A stretch of 64,000 nucleotides of DNA, taken from assembly GCA_019918135.1 (NCBI GenBank), contig WBZZ01004651.1, positions 55,001 to 119,000 of the forward strand, in the 5' to 3' direction. Below are positions 52,694 through 64,000 of the stretch, piece after piece. This stretch comes from Paulinella micropora (taxonomy: Eukaryota; Cercozoa; Imbricatea; Euglyphida; Paulinellidae). A program made the position numbers and the translations under genes. The notes beneath the pieces are model-generated. The model made no database searches and was not told where the DNA came from. It was given only the letters and a program-made list of their open reading frames with translations. Position 1 is the first letter of the stretch. Every line of letters begins with the position of its first letter.

Positions 52694-54200
52694 AAGAGAG
52701 AAAGTCAAAGCCGTATTACAATAAGGAGCATATCGGCCAATACAAAATCGTGAAGGGCGCCACTGTCCAGCCTGGCCAGAGCGACGACGAGAGTGAGGAG
52801 GATACGGACAGTGAGGATGACAAGGACGAGGAGGAGGAGGGGGGGAAGGGAAGAAAAAGATTCAGAAAGGCAAGAAGTCAACGTTAGAGCAAATCAAAGA
52901 GCCGCAAAAACAAATCAACATTCTGAAGAAAAAGAGCAAGAAAGAGAAAACATTGAAGAAAGAGAAACCAAGAGAACCAAAGACCAGGAAAGAAAAACAA
53001 GAGACACAGAAAGAGAAAACAATAAAAGGGGGGGGGGGGAACCGACATCAAAGAGGGAGAGAGAGAAGGGGAAGCAGGACGCAGAGGAAGAGCTGACAGT
53101 ACAGACAGAGGAAGGACAGGAGCAGGTGGATTAGACCATCGTTTATAAATCGGCATCGTTGTCCGCTGTACCAAAGAAGGGTATGGGAGTACTGTTAGAG
53201 AGGCCAAGAAAAGGTGAGGACGGCACCGAAGAAGCAAAAAAAGGTGAGGGGGGCATTGACAGCAATAAGCGCAAGAAAGTACGGTTAGAGAGCCTTTAAA
53301 AAATGAGGACGACACCGAAGAAGCAAAAGGTGAGGGGGGCAGAGAAAGCAAGAACAAGGACGGATGGAATTGGGTAATGCGTCATGAAGGAAAAGAGTTG
53401 CGTGGTGTCGTTCTGAAACACTTTCCCACTGTGGACGTCGCATTAGTCTCGGTAGTACCCTTATACCCCGCTCATACCCCATACCGCGCCTGTGATGCCC
53501 CTCTCATACCCCGCTCATACCCCATACCCCGCCTGTGATACCCCTCTCATACCCCGCCTCTCTCATACCTTCTTACGTCCTATACCCCTTGTATATACCC
53601 TGTTATGTGTCTGATACTGTGCAGCTTGACGAGAAGGTGCCGGGCATGGTGGGGCGAGAAGGTGTTTTTGTTGGCTTAGACTGGCTCAGCGATGCTGAGC
53701 TTAAGAAAATTAGCGTGGAAGAGCTTAAGATGTTAGAGGCAAGTAAGGAATCTCTTGCAAAAGATGCTTTTGGGTGGAAGGAAAAATCCCTCTCATGATG
53801 CTGTTGCGTTGTGGGGCACACCTGGAGTGTCCGAAGACGATTTTAGAGAAAGAAAAGGAAAAGAAGAAAGGCAGCATTGTGGCAGACCAGACGAAGAACT
53901 ACCGAAGGGGTATTTTTGGCTTGGTGTCCCGTTCCGCCAGGATCCTGATGAACCAGAGCAGGCAAAGATAGCATTCCATGAAAAGTAACTTGCATTTTTA
54001 CTTACATACATAGAAGGCAGGGTATGAGAGGGGTATGAGAGGGGTATGAGAGGGGTATGAGAGGCGGGGTATGACAGGGGTATGAGAGGCGGGGTATGAA
54101 TTCTATGTGTTCATGCCTTTCCTTGCTCTGATATAGATACTTTTGCAGTAGCAAGGCGGAAGCGAAGTATGCAGAGATTAGCGACGCGTCCGAACCCCAA
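52694..54200 (+). pseudogene. Exons E'-H' of the multi-exon gene, copy 2
   Basis: Homologous to 11,175-12,636. E' (52,694 on) keeps NKEHIGQYKIVKGATVQPGQ. F' ends at 53,451 with WVMRHEGKELRG; G' is 53,625-53,984 and H' 54,149-54,200 (52 bp, as in copy 1). Where copy 1 shifts frame at the start of G, copy 2 stays open (GREGVFVGLDWLSD), but it breaks later near 53,795 and E' ends early in a stop near 52,887. Exons A-D are absent; upstream is the SINE nest. Donor after H' is the normal GTACCCC. Confidence 0.7.
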
Positions 54201-54288
54201 GTACCCCTTCATACCCCTATACCCCCTCCCATACCCCCTCATACCCCTATACCCCCCCCCCCCCTCTGTCTCTCTCTCTGCATTGTAG

Positions 54289-55543
54289 GGCTCTGACTCA
54301 GACGAGGATGAAGAACAGCAACAAAAGGCAAAGGGGAAGCAGGAAAGGGTACCCCTTCATACCCCTATACCCCCTCTCATACCCTCTCATACCCCTATAT
54401 CCCTCTCAGAGTCTTTCTCTCTCTCTGCACTGTAGGGCTCTGACTCAGACGACGACGAAAAGCCCCTCGTAGCACCGCGCAAGGGCAAGCAGGAAAAGGT
54501 ACCCCTTCGTAACCCTGTATATATACCCCCTCCTATACCCCCTCATACGCTCCCCCTGATAGGTCACACAGTTTGACAGGGAGTGGTCACTTTATTTAGC
54601 TCATCAAAGACGAATCGACAAAGAACATCTGCAGCGTCTGAGCGTCAAACATGCGACATTGAAAGTATCTCTCCCCCTCTCCTCCCTCCCTCCCTCCCTC
54701 CCTCTCTCCCTCTCTCTCTCTCTCTCTCTGTACTATAGGCCTCTAAGAGTGAAGATGATGATGGGGACTGGGTGCCACCCTCGCGCAAGGGTAATAAGGG
54801 CAAGGGGAGGGGAAAAGGAAAGCGCAAGGGCAAGGTAAAGGCAAAAGGAAAGAAGGAGGCCGGCGTAATGGTGTGCGAGGTATGATACTCCCCCTCGTAC
54901 CCCGCCTCTCATACCCCTCTCATACCCCTGTCGTACCCCTCTCATACCCCTGTCATACCCCGCTTCTCTCATACCCCTGTCATACCCCTGTCATACCCCT
55001 CTCATACCCCGCCTCTCTCATACCCCTCTCATACCCCTCGAAGGTTTGCGCTCAGCCTTGGGCGGACGGCGAAGACTGCGTCAACGGTTGCATCACCATC
55101 AACGTAGTCGTGATTGAACGGATCAACAGATTGACGACCCACACCAATGTTCTGAAGTCGGTCTGTTCGACATAAACCTATCTGTATCCCCGTCACATAT
55201 CACTTTCTCGTTGCTTGTGTTGGGTGTGTGCAGTATCCAGAGGAGCTACACTGTGACTACAAAGACTATCGCCGGGATGATGAGAGCGAAGTCCCTATGA
55301 AAGAGCTTGTCAATGGCAGGGGCGAGGTCCACCCCCCCCCCCCTCCCCATACCGCACATACCCCCTCGCATAGGTTTTGGTGACTTACTTGGGTGATGAA
55401 ATCACACTAAGCGAACGAAGGGAGAACAAGTTGTGGAAAACAAAGGTAGACCAGGTCCGCTGCGCAGTGGGCATTTGCATACAGGGAAGATGTTCCAAAG
55501 TGGTCATACCCTTCCTGCATACCCCCGCCATACCTCTCTGATA

Positions 55544-55580
<37 letters not shown>

Positions 55581-55686
55581 CTGTCTATCTGTCTATCTAT
55601 CTATCTATCTCTCTGATGCATATGTTCAGGCGGGCATCGATTCCTCTTAAGGACAAGGGAAGGTCTAAATTTGCGGATGGCTTTTA
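54289..55686 (+). pseudogene. Exons I'-P' of the multi-exon gene, copy 2
   Basis: Exons are at 54,289-54,348 and 54,436-54,498 (two GSDSDED modules where copy 1 has one), 54,563-54,664, 54,739-54,879 (141 bp), 55,044-55,160, 55,234-55,326 (93 bp), 55,374-55,499 and 55,630-55,686. The protein level is conserved with copy 1 (CITINVVVIER, VLVTYLGDEIT, IPLKDKG). After P' the sequence runs straight into the 3' repeat array; exons Q-U are missing. Intron ends and repeat content match copy 1. Confidence 0.7.
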
Positions 55687-55769
55687 TGTAACATTTTTCC
55701 TCTCATACCCCCCTCTCATACCCCTGTCATACCCCACCTCATACCCTCTCATACCCCACCTCTCATACC

Positions 55770-56195
55770 CCCTCATACCCCTCATTTTCTCTATGTCCCT
55801 CATACTATACCCCTCATTTTCTCTATGTTCCTCATACTCCTCATTTTCTCTATGTCCCTCATACCCGTCATTTTCTCTCTATGTCCCTCATACCACTCAT
55901 TTTCTCTCTATGTCCTTCATACCCCTCATTTTCTCTCTATGTCCTTCATACTCCTCGTTTTCTCTCTATGTCCCTCATACCCCTCATTTTCTCTCTATGT
56001 CCCTCATACCCTCATTTCTCTCTATGTTTCTCATACCCCTCATTTTCTCTCTATGTTCCTCATACCCCTCATTTTCTCTATGTCCCTCATACCCCTCAAT
56101 TTCTCTCTATGTTCCTCACACCCCTTATTTTCTCTATGTCCCTCGTACCTCTCATTTTCTCTCTATGTTCCTCATACCCCTCATTTTCTCTCTGT
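55770..56195 (+). repeat. Minisatellite array of copy 2, ~24-28-bp unit
   Basis: About 16 units of the CTCTATGTCCCTCATACCCC type, orthologous to 17,626-18,700 but shorter. Open frames here are by-products of the repeat. Confidence 0.9.
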
Positions 56196-56208
56196 TACTC
56201 ACTGTTTT

Positions 56209-56214
56209 AATAAA
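56209..56214 (+). promoter_or_regulatory. Putative polyadenylation signal AATAAA, copy 2
   Basis: Same context as 18,711-18,716, followed by the conserved CTCGATATCAAATTAATAAT stretch. Confidence 0.35.
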
Positions 56215-56319
56215 ATATTAATACTTGCAACTTGTAGAGCTTTAAACAAAATTCAATCTCGATATCAAATTAATAATTGCAATTGATCCGGCAGTGAGAC
56301 TATGTTGTCACCCGTGTAT

Positions 56320-56560
56320 CTTAATACCCCATCTGATACCACACGCTAATACATTTTCTTCAGGGTTTCATACCCCATCTGATACCCCGAGGTAATAAAT
56401 TTTCTCCAAGTTCCTCATACCACATCTGGGGGTTTCATACCCCATCTCATACCCCATGCTATTTAGTAATAAATTTTCTCGAAGTCCCTGAGGGGTATCA
56501 TACCCCCCCCCCCCATACCCCATGCTATCTAAAAATTTTCTCTAAGTCCCTGACTGAGGT
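56320..56560 (+). repeat. Second minisatellite of copy 2
   Basis: About four diverged units with CATCTGATACC and AATAAATTTTCT, matching 18,820-19,270. Confidence 0.75.
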
Positions 56561-56688
56561 TCCTAAGTGGTAATAGGTCGAGGGGTATCATACCCCATAC
56601 CCCCCCTAGGGTATCACACTCCCCCCCTAGGGGTATGGGTTTATGATACCCCGGGGTATCATACCGGGTATCATACCGGGTATGGAAG

Positions 56689-56706
56689 GTGTATCGTTTG
56701 GCTGTG
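56689..56706 (-). repeat. Right terminal inverted repeat, copy 2
   Basis: GTGTATCGTTTGGCTGTG, one mismatch from the MITE and copy 1 ends. Preceded by palindromic GGTATCATACCGGGTATC. Copia gag sequence begins immediately outside. Confidence 0.75.
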
Positions 56707-59700
56707 TATACTGCAAGGGAAGGCGCCTACGTTCAAGGATGGTGTGTCGGGGAGGAGCTGGGACGACTGGTATGCGCAGGTTCGGGCAGACCTGGCATCG
56801 ATCGAGTGGTGGGAGTATGTGAAGCCGCTGGCCGAAGTACTTCAATGGCGGATCGAGGTCGAAGCAGAACTGCGGGCGGAGGCCAAGGAAGTCAAAGAGG
56901 GTGCTGCGCGGCAAAGGCGTGGAGACGGCGACAACAAGCAACAAGATCAAAAGCATGACTTGACTCCGGTTCAACGGAGAAGAGTGATGGCCAGAAGGGC
57001 CCAAATCTTCATGTGGATGTACAAAGGGCTGGAGTACGGATCGGCGTCTGAACGGATCGTGCTGCACCTAGTGCGTGAAGAGCAACTGAGACCGGAGGAG
57101 TTACTGAGGATGCTCCGGCAAGGTAGTACTACCAGGGGAATGATGCTCATCAGAAGCAACGGAGGAACAACCTGGTGTGCGGATGGAAGTTTAATTGCAA
57201 TGAAGACCTACGGGCGCAACTCAGCGACTTCGAGTCTCATTGCCAGTTTCTGGAAGCTCACGACGAGCAGATAAGTGCTACAAGAGAATGCAGTTTATTA
57301 AGACTGCACTTGGAAAGTGCGAACAAAGAAATCTATGGAAGTCGTTCTTAGACGCTCAAGTGGCTACGCCTTCGACTACGTGGGATGAGTTCAAGCAACT
57401 GTTCGAGCGGCGAGTGATTGCGAATGAGGCAATGTCAAGGGAGGAAAGAGCGTTGGGCACAGCGATGGTGGCTACTCAGCAACAAAGGGCGAAGGAAGCA
57501 CCGGCGAAGGAAGGAAGGAAGCTGGAATGCTACAATTGCGGCAACCCGCACAAGTACTTCACCTGTACCATAAAGTGCAGGATCCCTGGGCATGACCACC
57601 AGGGAAGAAGGTGCCCTACGTTGAAGGACAGGTATCGAAAGAAGATTCCGCCGAATGGGAACCAGAAAATGAATGCGAACCAAAGGCCGGGTGGTAACGG
57701 AAGCGCGAGCCAAACCAATGGAGACAAGGGTGCCGGAAAGAAAGCCAACAACGGTGCGCCGGTCGTGTCGTGTTTTGCACTGTCTACCAACGATATGATA
57801 ATATTATGGAGGTCCCACGATCGATGGATGCTTACCTTACACCGGCTGCGGATGGGGGAGGTCTCATCGAAGTTGGGGCGAAAGACACCGGAAGAAAGAA
57901 GGCATTTGCATTCATGGTTGCAGCAAGCTCGATGATCTACATTGGGGAAGAAGAAGAATGTAATGCACCGGGAGACGACAGCAACGGAAAAATAAACATA
58001 GCAGATTATTGGACATGCTTTAATAACGCCTGTTTAAGCGAACTGCGATACTGGAAGTGGTTTTATAACTTCAAGGTTGTGCCGCACAACTGGGAAGATT
58101 ACGTCAAAGGGCTGGAAGAAGGAGCGGGTGTTGCTACTGCGGAAGGGCTACTCAAGAGGGTTGCAAGGGAGTGTGAGTTCTGCGCCAAGGCAGCAACGAA
58201 GAAATGTGGTCACTGCAGGATGGTCTACTACTGTGGACGGTGGTGCCAAGGGCAGGACTGGAGGACTCACAAGATATTCTGCAAGTACACCCAGACGGAG
58301 GGAGTCAAGTCTTCGTGGCAAGCTGTGTTGGACAACGAAGCTTTGGCTCCGGCAAGGCGACTTGGAGGCATGCGTCAACTATAACTGTTATGCGAGAGGA
58401 CTTGGCGTTTCAGCGAATGCTACGTTTCTTTCATGAAAGGCCAGACACGGGCAAGACGGAGCTGATGCCGAGATATAACCGAGCGTTGATGATGCATCCG
58501 ACGACGGACGCAGCTGAGTGGATTGACATTAGCTGGGAAGCTCTCATGCAAGCAATAGACAAGGCCGGGAATGACAACGAACGAATGTTGCTACGAGAGA
58601 GAGCGCGACAATTCCCGCCACCATATGCTATTGCGGAAGGGAAGAAGACGGCGAGTGTGACTTCGACAGGACCCGGCAGTGGAGAAGGGGACCAGACGGG
58701 TCTGCAATCGGTTATACGACGGGACCGGGGTCCAAGGGGGGCGGCTACAACGAGTGAAAGAACGGTGGGGGCGTGGGACGAGATGCGTACTACCATCACG
58801 GTTGGAATTGATGAGGGAGAAAATGCATCTACGGCTGCTGTTCAAGAAGGCGAAGCAGATGAAGAGAGGAAGCCGCCCAACACGCCTATGGAGGATGATC
58901 CTGCAAGCATGATGGCGGTTGGTGGAGAAGAACGAGAGGGAAGAGCGATATATCTCGACAGTGGTTCATCGAAACATTTGGTACCGGACGCGTCGATGCT
59001 ACATGACAGAGAAGACGAAGGGCTGGACCTGAGGGGAATAGATGGGCCTACAAAGGCAACTGTGATGGGAAGAATGGAGTTTGTTGGAATGACGGGGGAA
59101 GGGAAGCCTCAACAAGTGAAGATGGGGGAGACCTTCTGCCTTGAAACGTTGGATCGGGTGCTCTTCTCAGCCGGACAGCTACAAAAACAAGGATACAGTA
59201 TTGTGATGCAAGGAGGCGGTTTCTTCGTTACGAAAAAAGAAGTTGACGTGCGACCCGACGACAAGATATAGGTAGGGGATTTTGATCCGGTGACCTGTCA
59301 GTATAAGTTTAAGACTGTGCAGGCAGCGGAGGCAAAGAATGAAAGCAAGTTGCATTCGCTGCCCTACCAATCTGCATTCTGGACGGCTACAATGGACCCT
59401 GCTACGACTGTGGATGCTGGAAAGCTGCATGACGTGTTTCACTTTGGAGCTACGATTGCGAGGCAGTTTGTGAAAACGAACAACATCACGTTGAAAGGGA
59501 AAGGGTCGATGGATAATCATGCTTGCACTTCGTGTCAAACGACGAAGATGCGAAAGCATTCGAACTTTGTGGGGGCGTCCCTGACTCTATGTGAAAAGGC
59601 TGGGAAGACTGGAGTGGGGATGGGACAGGAAGGATCCTGTTTCCCATGTACGGAGAGACCCCGTACTGCAACGTGTTTGTGGATAATGTTACGGGGCTAC

Positions 59701-62455
59701 TACGCAACTACTGGTGCAAGTCGAGGGATCAGAAAGCTACTCTGGAGCAAGTGAAGCAACTACAAGTGTGGTCTGAGACGCAGACTGGCAATAAGATGAA
59801 GAAGTTTCGAACAGACAAGGAGTGGATAGCTACTGGCATCAATGAACATCTAAAGCAGACAGGAGTGGAACGTCATCTTCCTGTACGTGATGACCCAAAT
59901 AAAGACGCATATGCTGAGGCAGGGATTAAGGTGGTGTTTAGTCTGGTTGCGAGATCAGTGCCTGACTACTTCCTACCGCTTGCAGTCAACTACGCTGTGT
60001 TCCTACTGAATCTGCAAGGAAGAGCGGGAACAACGACGTCAAGGCATGAAGCATTTTATGGCAGGTCCCCCCTTCATTACTCTATGCTACATCCTTTTGG
60101 GTGTATGTGTGTAATATACAAAGAAGGAAAGAAGAGGCATGAGAGGGGGGAGCCTGGGGTGTTTATAGGAGTGGACGTGGAGCAGTCTGCATATGTGGTC
60201 TGGAGTTACTACGACAAGAAGATCAAGGTGACTGCAGACATTATGGTAAGAGATCATACAACGCATGGGTGGCCTACGCTCTACCCAAAGAGCAGAATGG
60301 CAATGTCGTCTCAACACTCTTTTCACAGCTTCAAAAAAGTGGCAAAAGTGACGAGTATCCCGGGAAATTTTTCAGCGACAACGTGGCTCGTGATTCAGAG
60401 TTTGGCAGACGAGGTCGGAGAACAGCAACGGCAAGTGGATGTTACGGGTGGAGGATTCGGAAACCAGTGTGTCGCGAGTGGAGGATTCGACTGGGGGAGT
60501 CGATGGTGGTGAGGGTGGCGTGGTTCAGTTGGTTCATGGGGAGGATGGGGTGCTGAGCGGTGGTAGTGGGGTAGCAACTCAGGTAGGTGAAAACAAAGCT
60601 GAGGGCAAGAGAAATGCTGCTAACCCACTTGCTCCTAGAGTGGAAAACAAGAGGAACAGGAATGGGGTGCCAGTTACTTGGGATGGAGCGGCTGTTACTA
60701 CTACCAACATCGTGTCTCAGTCTAGAAACAGGGAACGAACTAGGCCAAACAACTTTCGTTCAGGAGCATTCCTAGTGACCATACCGGTTCCGTATCGTGT
60801 ACTGCGTCAGGGAAGTTCAATGAGTCCAGGTTTGTGGATATAGACAAACACCTGAAGCTTGGTGCCATAGTCGAGCGTCCTATCTCTGAGAAGCCACCAG
60901 GTGAGCCTCTCGTACCGACAAGGTTTGTCGATTTTGAGAAAGAGAGACTGCTGATGGCCCAATGGTGGAAACTAAGTCACGAATAGCTGGAATAGGTTTC
61001 TTGCAGCCGGCATGGCAATACGATAAGGTTGACCTACCAACTTGCAGGGTGGAGATGGTCTGGCTAACATGTGCGCAGGCAGTATTGCAGGGCATGGATA
61101 TATTCTGTCGATGAGGAAAGTGCATTTCCGAATGTACGATTGAGAATTCCGGTGTGGCTGAAGCCTCCTGCAGGGCATGTGCATCGTAACACGGTGTGGG
61201 AAGCTGTAGGAAGTGTGAACGGTCTGAAGCCTTCAGGTCATGTGTATTGGAATGACAGAGTTGTCCCGACACAAAAGAAACTGGGATTCGAACAGAGCAT
61301 TGTTGACCCAGTGGTTTTTGGACGGGTGGACAAGGAGACCAACAAAACAGAGATCTTGACATATCATGTTGATGACAGCATTCATGCTGCAGCGACGAAG
61401 GCGAGCAGGGAGCAGTACGTGCGGCAGCTGAACGAAGAATGGGGTAATGTTAAGGATCTTGGTAATGTGAAGGAATTTCTGTCCATTGAGTTTGAGGCCA
61501 AGCGTGTAGGGGCAGTGTATTCAATCACTTTGTTCCAGAGGCAATACATAGCTACTTTGATGCAGAGGTTCAAGAGGAGCGATGGACGCCCATGGATGCC
61601 TGCCAAGACGCCTTGGCTTCCGAAGGGATCGAGAATGGTGCCAGCAATTCTTGGGTACGAGCCTCAGGAGATCGTGGGGAGCTATGTGTATCTGAAGGCG
61701 AGCGCCCCAGAGGCGGTCACTGCTATTGCGTGCTTAGCTGAGCATCAAGCAAGCAAAGAGAAGTTCGATTATTGCTCGGCAGAGCAGCTGCTCCGCTACT
61801 TTATGCATGTGCGTATTAACAGGGGTGTACGATTTGCGTCTGACGGCAACAGGGTGCTGGAGGCAGATTCGGATTCGTCGCTGGGAAGTGGGGAGAAGAT
61901 GTATTCCAGAACGGGAGGAGTGGTGTTTCTCGCTGGTGGGCCGGTTGCGATCAGGGCTACGACTCAGAAGCATCTTGCAACGGGAACGCAGGAAAGCGAG
62001 ACGTACGCCGCATCTGAGGTGCTGCACGACTTGGAGGCGATTCTCAACGTGGTGAAGTCTCTGCCATGGTCGGAGCACAACCCGCTGAGCAAGGAGTTGG
62101 AGTCGACGCCGGTGTTGAATGTAGATAACCAAGCTGCGGTGAGCACGGCACCAAACTCGGTGTTTGGAAAGCGGCTGAGGCACATTGCACTTCGACACCA
62201 TCATTTAACCGAGGCGAAACGGAAGGGGGAGGTTATGGTCAGATGGGTGCCATCGGAGGATAACCGAGCTAATATATTGTCAAAGAAAATCTTGAGCCCC
62301 TCTGTATTCAAGCGTGGCGCTGATCGGATGACTGGACACTCTGCTAAGTGACTTTCTCTGCTCAACAGCGAGCGTATTGCAGTTCATATAGGTAGAGAGT
62401 AAGTGTAGATTTAGGATGATAAGTAGTAAGACTACGTCCCAATGAATTAGGGGGA
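56707..62455 (+). mobile_element. Copia fossil 5: gag, MYND finger, protease, integrase, RT, RNase H
   Basis: Plus-strand order: gag from ~56,710 (5' end missing at the TIR), zinc knuckle CYNCGNPHKYFTC (~57,528), conserved NIADYWTCFNNAC segment, MYND-type finger (58,170-58,290: CEFCAKAATKKCGHCRMVYYC...DWRTHKIFC), protease YLDSGSSKHLVP (~58,950), integrase (59,290-60,300), RT (61,070-61,640, with YHVDDSIHAA) and RNase H (to 62,351: ADSDSSLGSG, ESETYAASEVLHDLE, LNVDNQAAV). A polypurine stretch AATTAGGGGGAGC lies at ~62,443-62,455. It is broken at about five places. It is closely related to fossil 3. Confidence 0.87.
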
Positions 62456-62775
62456 GCTTTATACCAAGTTCTTTGTTTGATTAGAATTGGTATTTTATAA
62501 TTCATTAGTCCGTATATTCAACCATTGTGAAACTTGAATTTTATTCATAGGACTGACGTTAGTCACGAGACTTGATTAATATCGATAAGACTGATTGTGA
62601 CATTTGTAACTATCAGGTCAGGACACGCGCTTTGAGATCGCGCCTTTATTTGTACCTAAACCTGTTCTAGGTAAAACATTTCAGATTTGCTAATCTAGCA
62701 AATCAACAAGTGCTCCTGTTCTGAACACCGTTCTTGTGAAAGTATTAATATAAAGGTAAATAATTTAGACTACCG
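62456..62775 (+). repeat. Probable 3' LTR of Copia fossil 5
   Basis: A/T-rich sequence directly after the polypurine stretch, ending near GGTAAATAATTTAGA. It does not match the fossil 3 LTR except in general form. No 5' partner is seen because the element lacks its 5' end, so the right limit is a guess. Confidence 0.5.
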
Positions 62776-63123
62776 GCGGCACGGACGTGTGGATCGAGGG
62801 ACAGGCGCGGGGCCAGACGTCTGGAAGAAGCACTGGGTTGCGAACGCGACTGCGTAGTTGCCTTAGCCATCGACGACGATGAATCGAGGGTACCGTCTGA
62901 TCAGGATGACGATGATCTCACTGTTGTTTTGCCTGTCAGGCCGACACCGAATTTTGTGAGTACAACGGCTGTTACGACTACACCATCAACGATAGGTGGG
63001 TCGGAGACATTGGGCGTCGTGAGGCAGGAAGAAAAGGGTGAGCAGAAAGAGCAGAAACAAACGGAGGCAGAACGAGAGTCAGTGACAGCATATGGGGTAG
63101 TAAATCCCCATATGTACTATTAG
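62768..63123 (+). CDS. Hypothetical ORF, ~117 codons, acidic
   Basis: An open frame without an ATG runs from the end of the presumed LTR: Arg-rich start, RRLEEALGCERDC, then IDDDESRVPSDQDDDDL, a Thr-rich middle and a Glu/Gln/Lys-rich end, stopping after HMYY. No family recognised. It could be an exon of the gene into which the Copia element inserted. Confidence 0.3.
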
Positions 63124-63193
63124 TCCTTTTCGAATTTGCGACCGACAGAGTTGCCGTGAGAATCACTGACCAGAGAACAGAAAATCGACGAGA

Positions 63194-63679
63194 ATGACTA
63201 TCGCACAAATTGAATATGTGGTGTTTCACAAAAAAAATTGTACAGACGGATTGGGGACCCGTGTGGGTTTCCAGTGCCACCACGACATTGGCCCGCTTCA
63301 TTGCGTTTGGACGCCCCGATCAACTACATTGTCCCCAGAAAGACCGTGGTATGCGAGCGAGAAGATAGTGGGGAGCATACACACGTTGTCGTGGTTGGTA
63401 CACTTTACGGTACCGGAACCAGTGGTAGGAAAAGGAAAATTGGAAGTTAGAAGACCAGTGGGGGACGTTAGGGTTCGACCAGTTACGCGTTTAGGAGTTA
63501 CATGTGCATTAAATGCAATAACAGACGAGATGCTACTCACAACCGGATCGAGTTCGCATCCTACACTAGTAGACGGGCCGTGGTATTGGTACATGGACGT
63601 ACACTTTTGCTTCAACCACGCCACGATAATGGAGATTGAGTATTGGAGTGTTAGGCTGGGGTTCAACGTCTTCCCGTAG
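63194..63679 (+). CDS. Hypothetical protein, 161 codons
   Basis: ATG at 63,194 to TAG at 63,677-63,679, starting 70 nt after the previous ORF. The sequence is of ordinary composition with many Trp, His and Tyr (PWYWYMDVHFCFNHATIMEI near the C-terminus) and alternating hydrophobic stretches that suggest beta strands (WLVHFTVPEPVV, VRVRPVTRL). I see no signal peptide or membrane segment and recognise no family. Its composition differs from the surrounding repeats, so it is more likely real than most ORFs here. Confidence 0.45.
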   Translation: MTIAQIEYVVFHKKNCTDGLGTRVGFQCHHDIGPLHCVWTPRSTTLSPERPWYASEKIVGSIHTLSWLVHFTVPEPVVGKGKLEVRRPVGDVRVRPVTRLGVTCALNAITDEMLLTTGSSSHPTLVDGPWYWYMDVHFCFNHATIMEIEYWSVRLGFNVFP

Positions 63680-63734
63680 CATTGGCAGACCATGGTTGGC
63701 TTCTGTCAGTATTGCGTTGGCTATCAGCCACCAG

Positions 63735-63741
63735 GTATATA
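63735..63741 (+). promoter_or_regulatory. TATA-box-like TATATAA
   Basis: GGTATATAAGCC, a good TATA match, 60 nt after the previous stop and 17 nt before an ATG (63,752); a second ATG at 63,800 is a more plausible start if transcription begins ~30 nt downstream. Confidence 0.4.
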
Positions 63742-63751
63742 AGCCTGTGGC

Positions 63752-64000
63752 ATGCCCCACTCACGCCCAATACCACCACGAACCTGTCAGTACTGCGACA
63801 TGATGGAGGACTTAATGCATCCCATGTTTAAGTGCAAAGGCTGCAATCCTGCTCCTTGGCTGATCAACGATGTTCGACACGTCGATTGTGTTGCACGTCC
63901 ATCTGACAGGCACACCCCTTGCATCCTTACGCCCCATTGCCTCGTAAGCGGCATTCCCTGCAGGCTGCCCCCGACCTCCTCTTCTTCCCTGAGGCCTAGC
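63752..64000 (+). CDS. Partial hypothetical Cys-rich ORF, running off the window
   Basis: Open from ATG 63,752 to the last base (83 codons). It reads RTCQYCDMMEDL, then KCKGCNPAPW and several more Cys and His, a pattern that could bind zinc. It is too short to classify. Confidence 0.35.
   Translation, partial: MPHSRPIPPRTCQYCDMMEDLMHPMFKCKGCNPAPWLINDVRHVDCVARPSDRHTPCILTPHCLVSGIPCRLPPTSSSSLRPS

Overview
This is nuclear DNA of a eukaryote. It carries spliceosomal GT-AG introns with long pyrimidine tracts, APE-type LINEs, tRNA-headed SINEs, Ty1/Copia LTR fossils, a TIR element with a MITE, and long (AAT)n microsatellites. Codon usage and element content would fit a repeat-rich alga or other protist, but nothing I can read fixes the lineage. 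I see no bacterial operons, rRNA, true tRNA genes or CRISPR arrays.

Layout. (1) 1-19,415: a gene of at least 21 exons on the + strand (exons at 69-1,324 and 11,175-17,596, all splice phases compatible). Introns and 3' flank are packed with CATACCCC-type repeats. Its fourth visible intron holds a 9.8-kb nest of LINE-A copy 1 (2,022-8,126), SINEs and LINE-derived pieces. Its last intron holds more SINEs and an intronless ORF with a zinc finger and a methyltransferase-like domain. The 3' flank ends in a terminal inverted repeat at 19,398-19,415. (2) 19,416-33,480: fossils of several Copia elements in both orientations. One has two LTR copies and a 5-bp target duplication inside a CCCH/RGG-encoding sequence. 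(3) 33,480-37,815: LINE-B copy 1, including a 5' UTR of two ~1-kb tandem units; its truncated 3' side runs in frame into the CCCH/RGG sequence. (4) 37,815-52,660: a second nest with LINE-B copy 2, LINE-A copy 2, about 18 SINEs and several non-autonomous units, each separated by (AAT)n. A 109-bp MITE lies at 52,195-52,303. (5) 52,661-56,706: a second, decayed copy of the multi-exon gene and its 3' arrays, ending in the same TIR. (6) 56,707-62,780: another Copia fossil, followed by unrecognised ORFs to the end.

How it works together. LINE-A, LINE-B and at least four non-autonomous families share a 3'-terminal motif close to TGGAGGCACATGTCC and an (ATT)n tail. Every copy lies in the same orientation, and nearly all start inside another element's (ATT)n tail. 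I infer a LINE-driven system that primes on (AAT)n microsatellites and mobilises several parasites, building head-to-tail nests in introns. Separately, the multi-exon gene appears to be cargo of a TIR element whose deletion derivative is the MITE. Two related Copia fossils carry a MYND-type zinc finger between gag and protease, which I find unusual.
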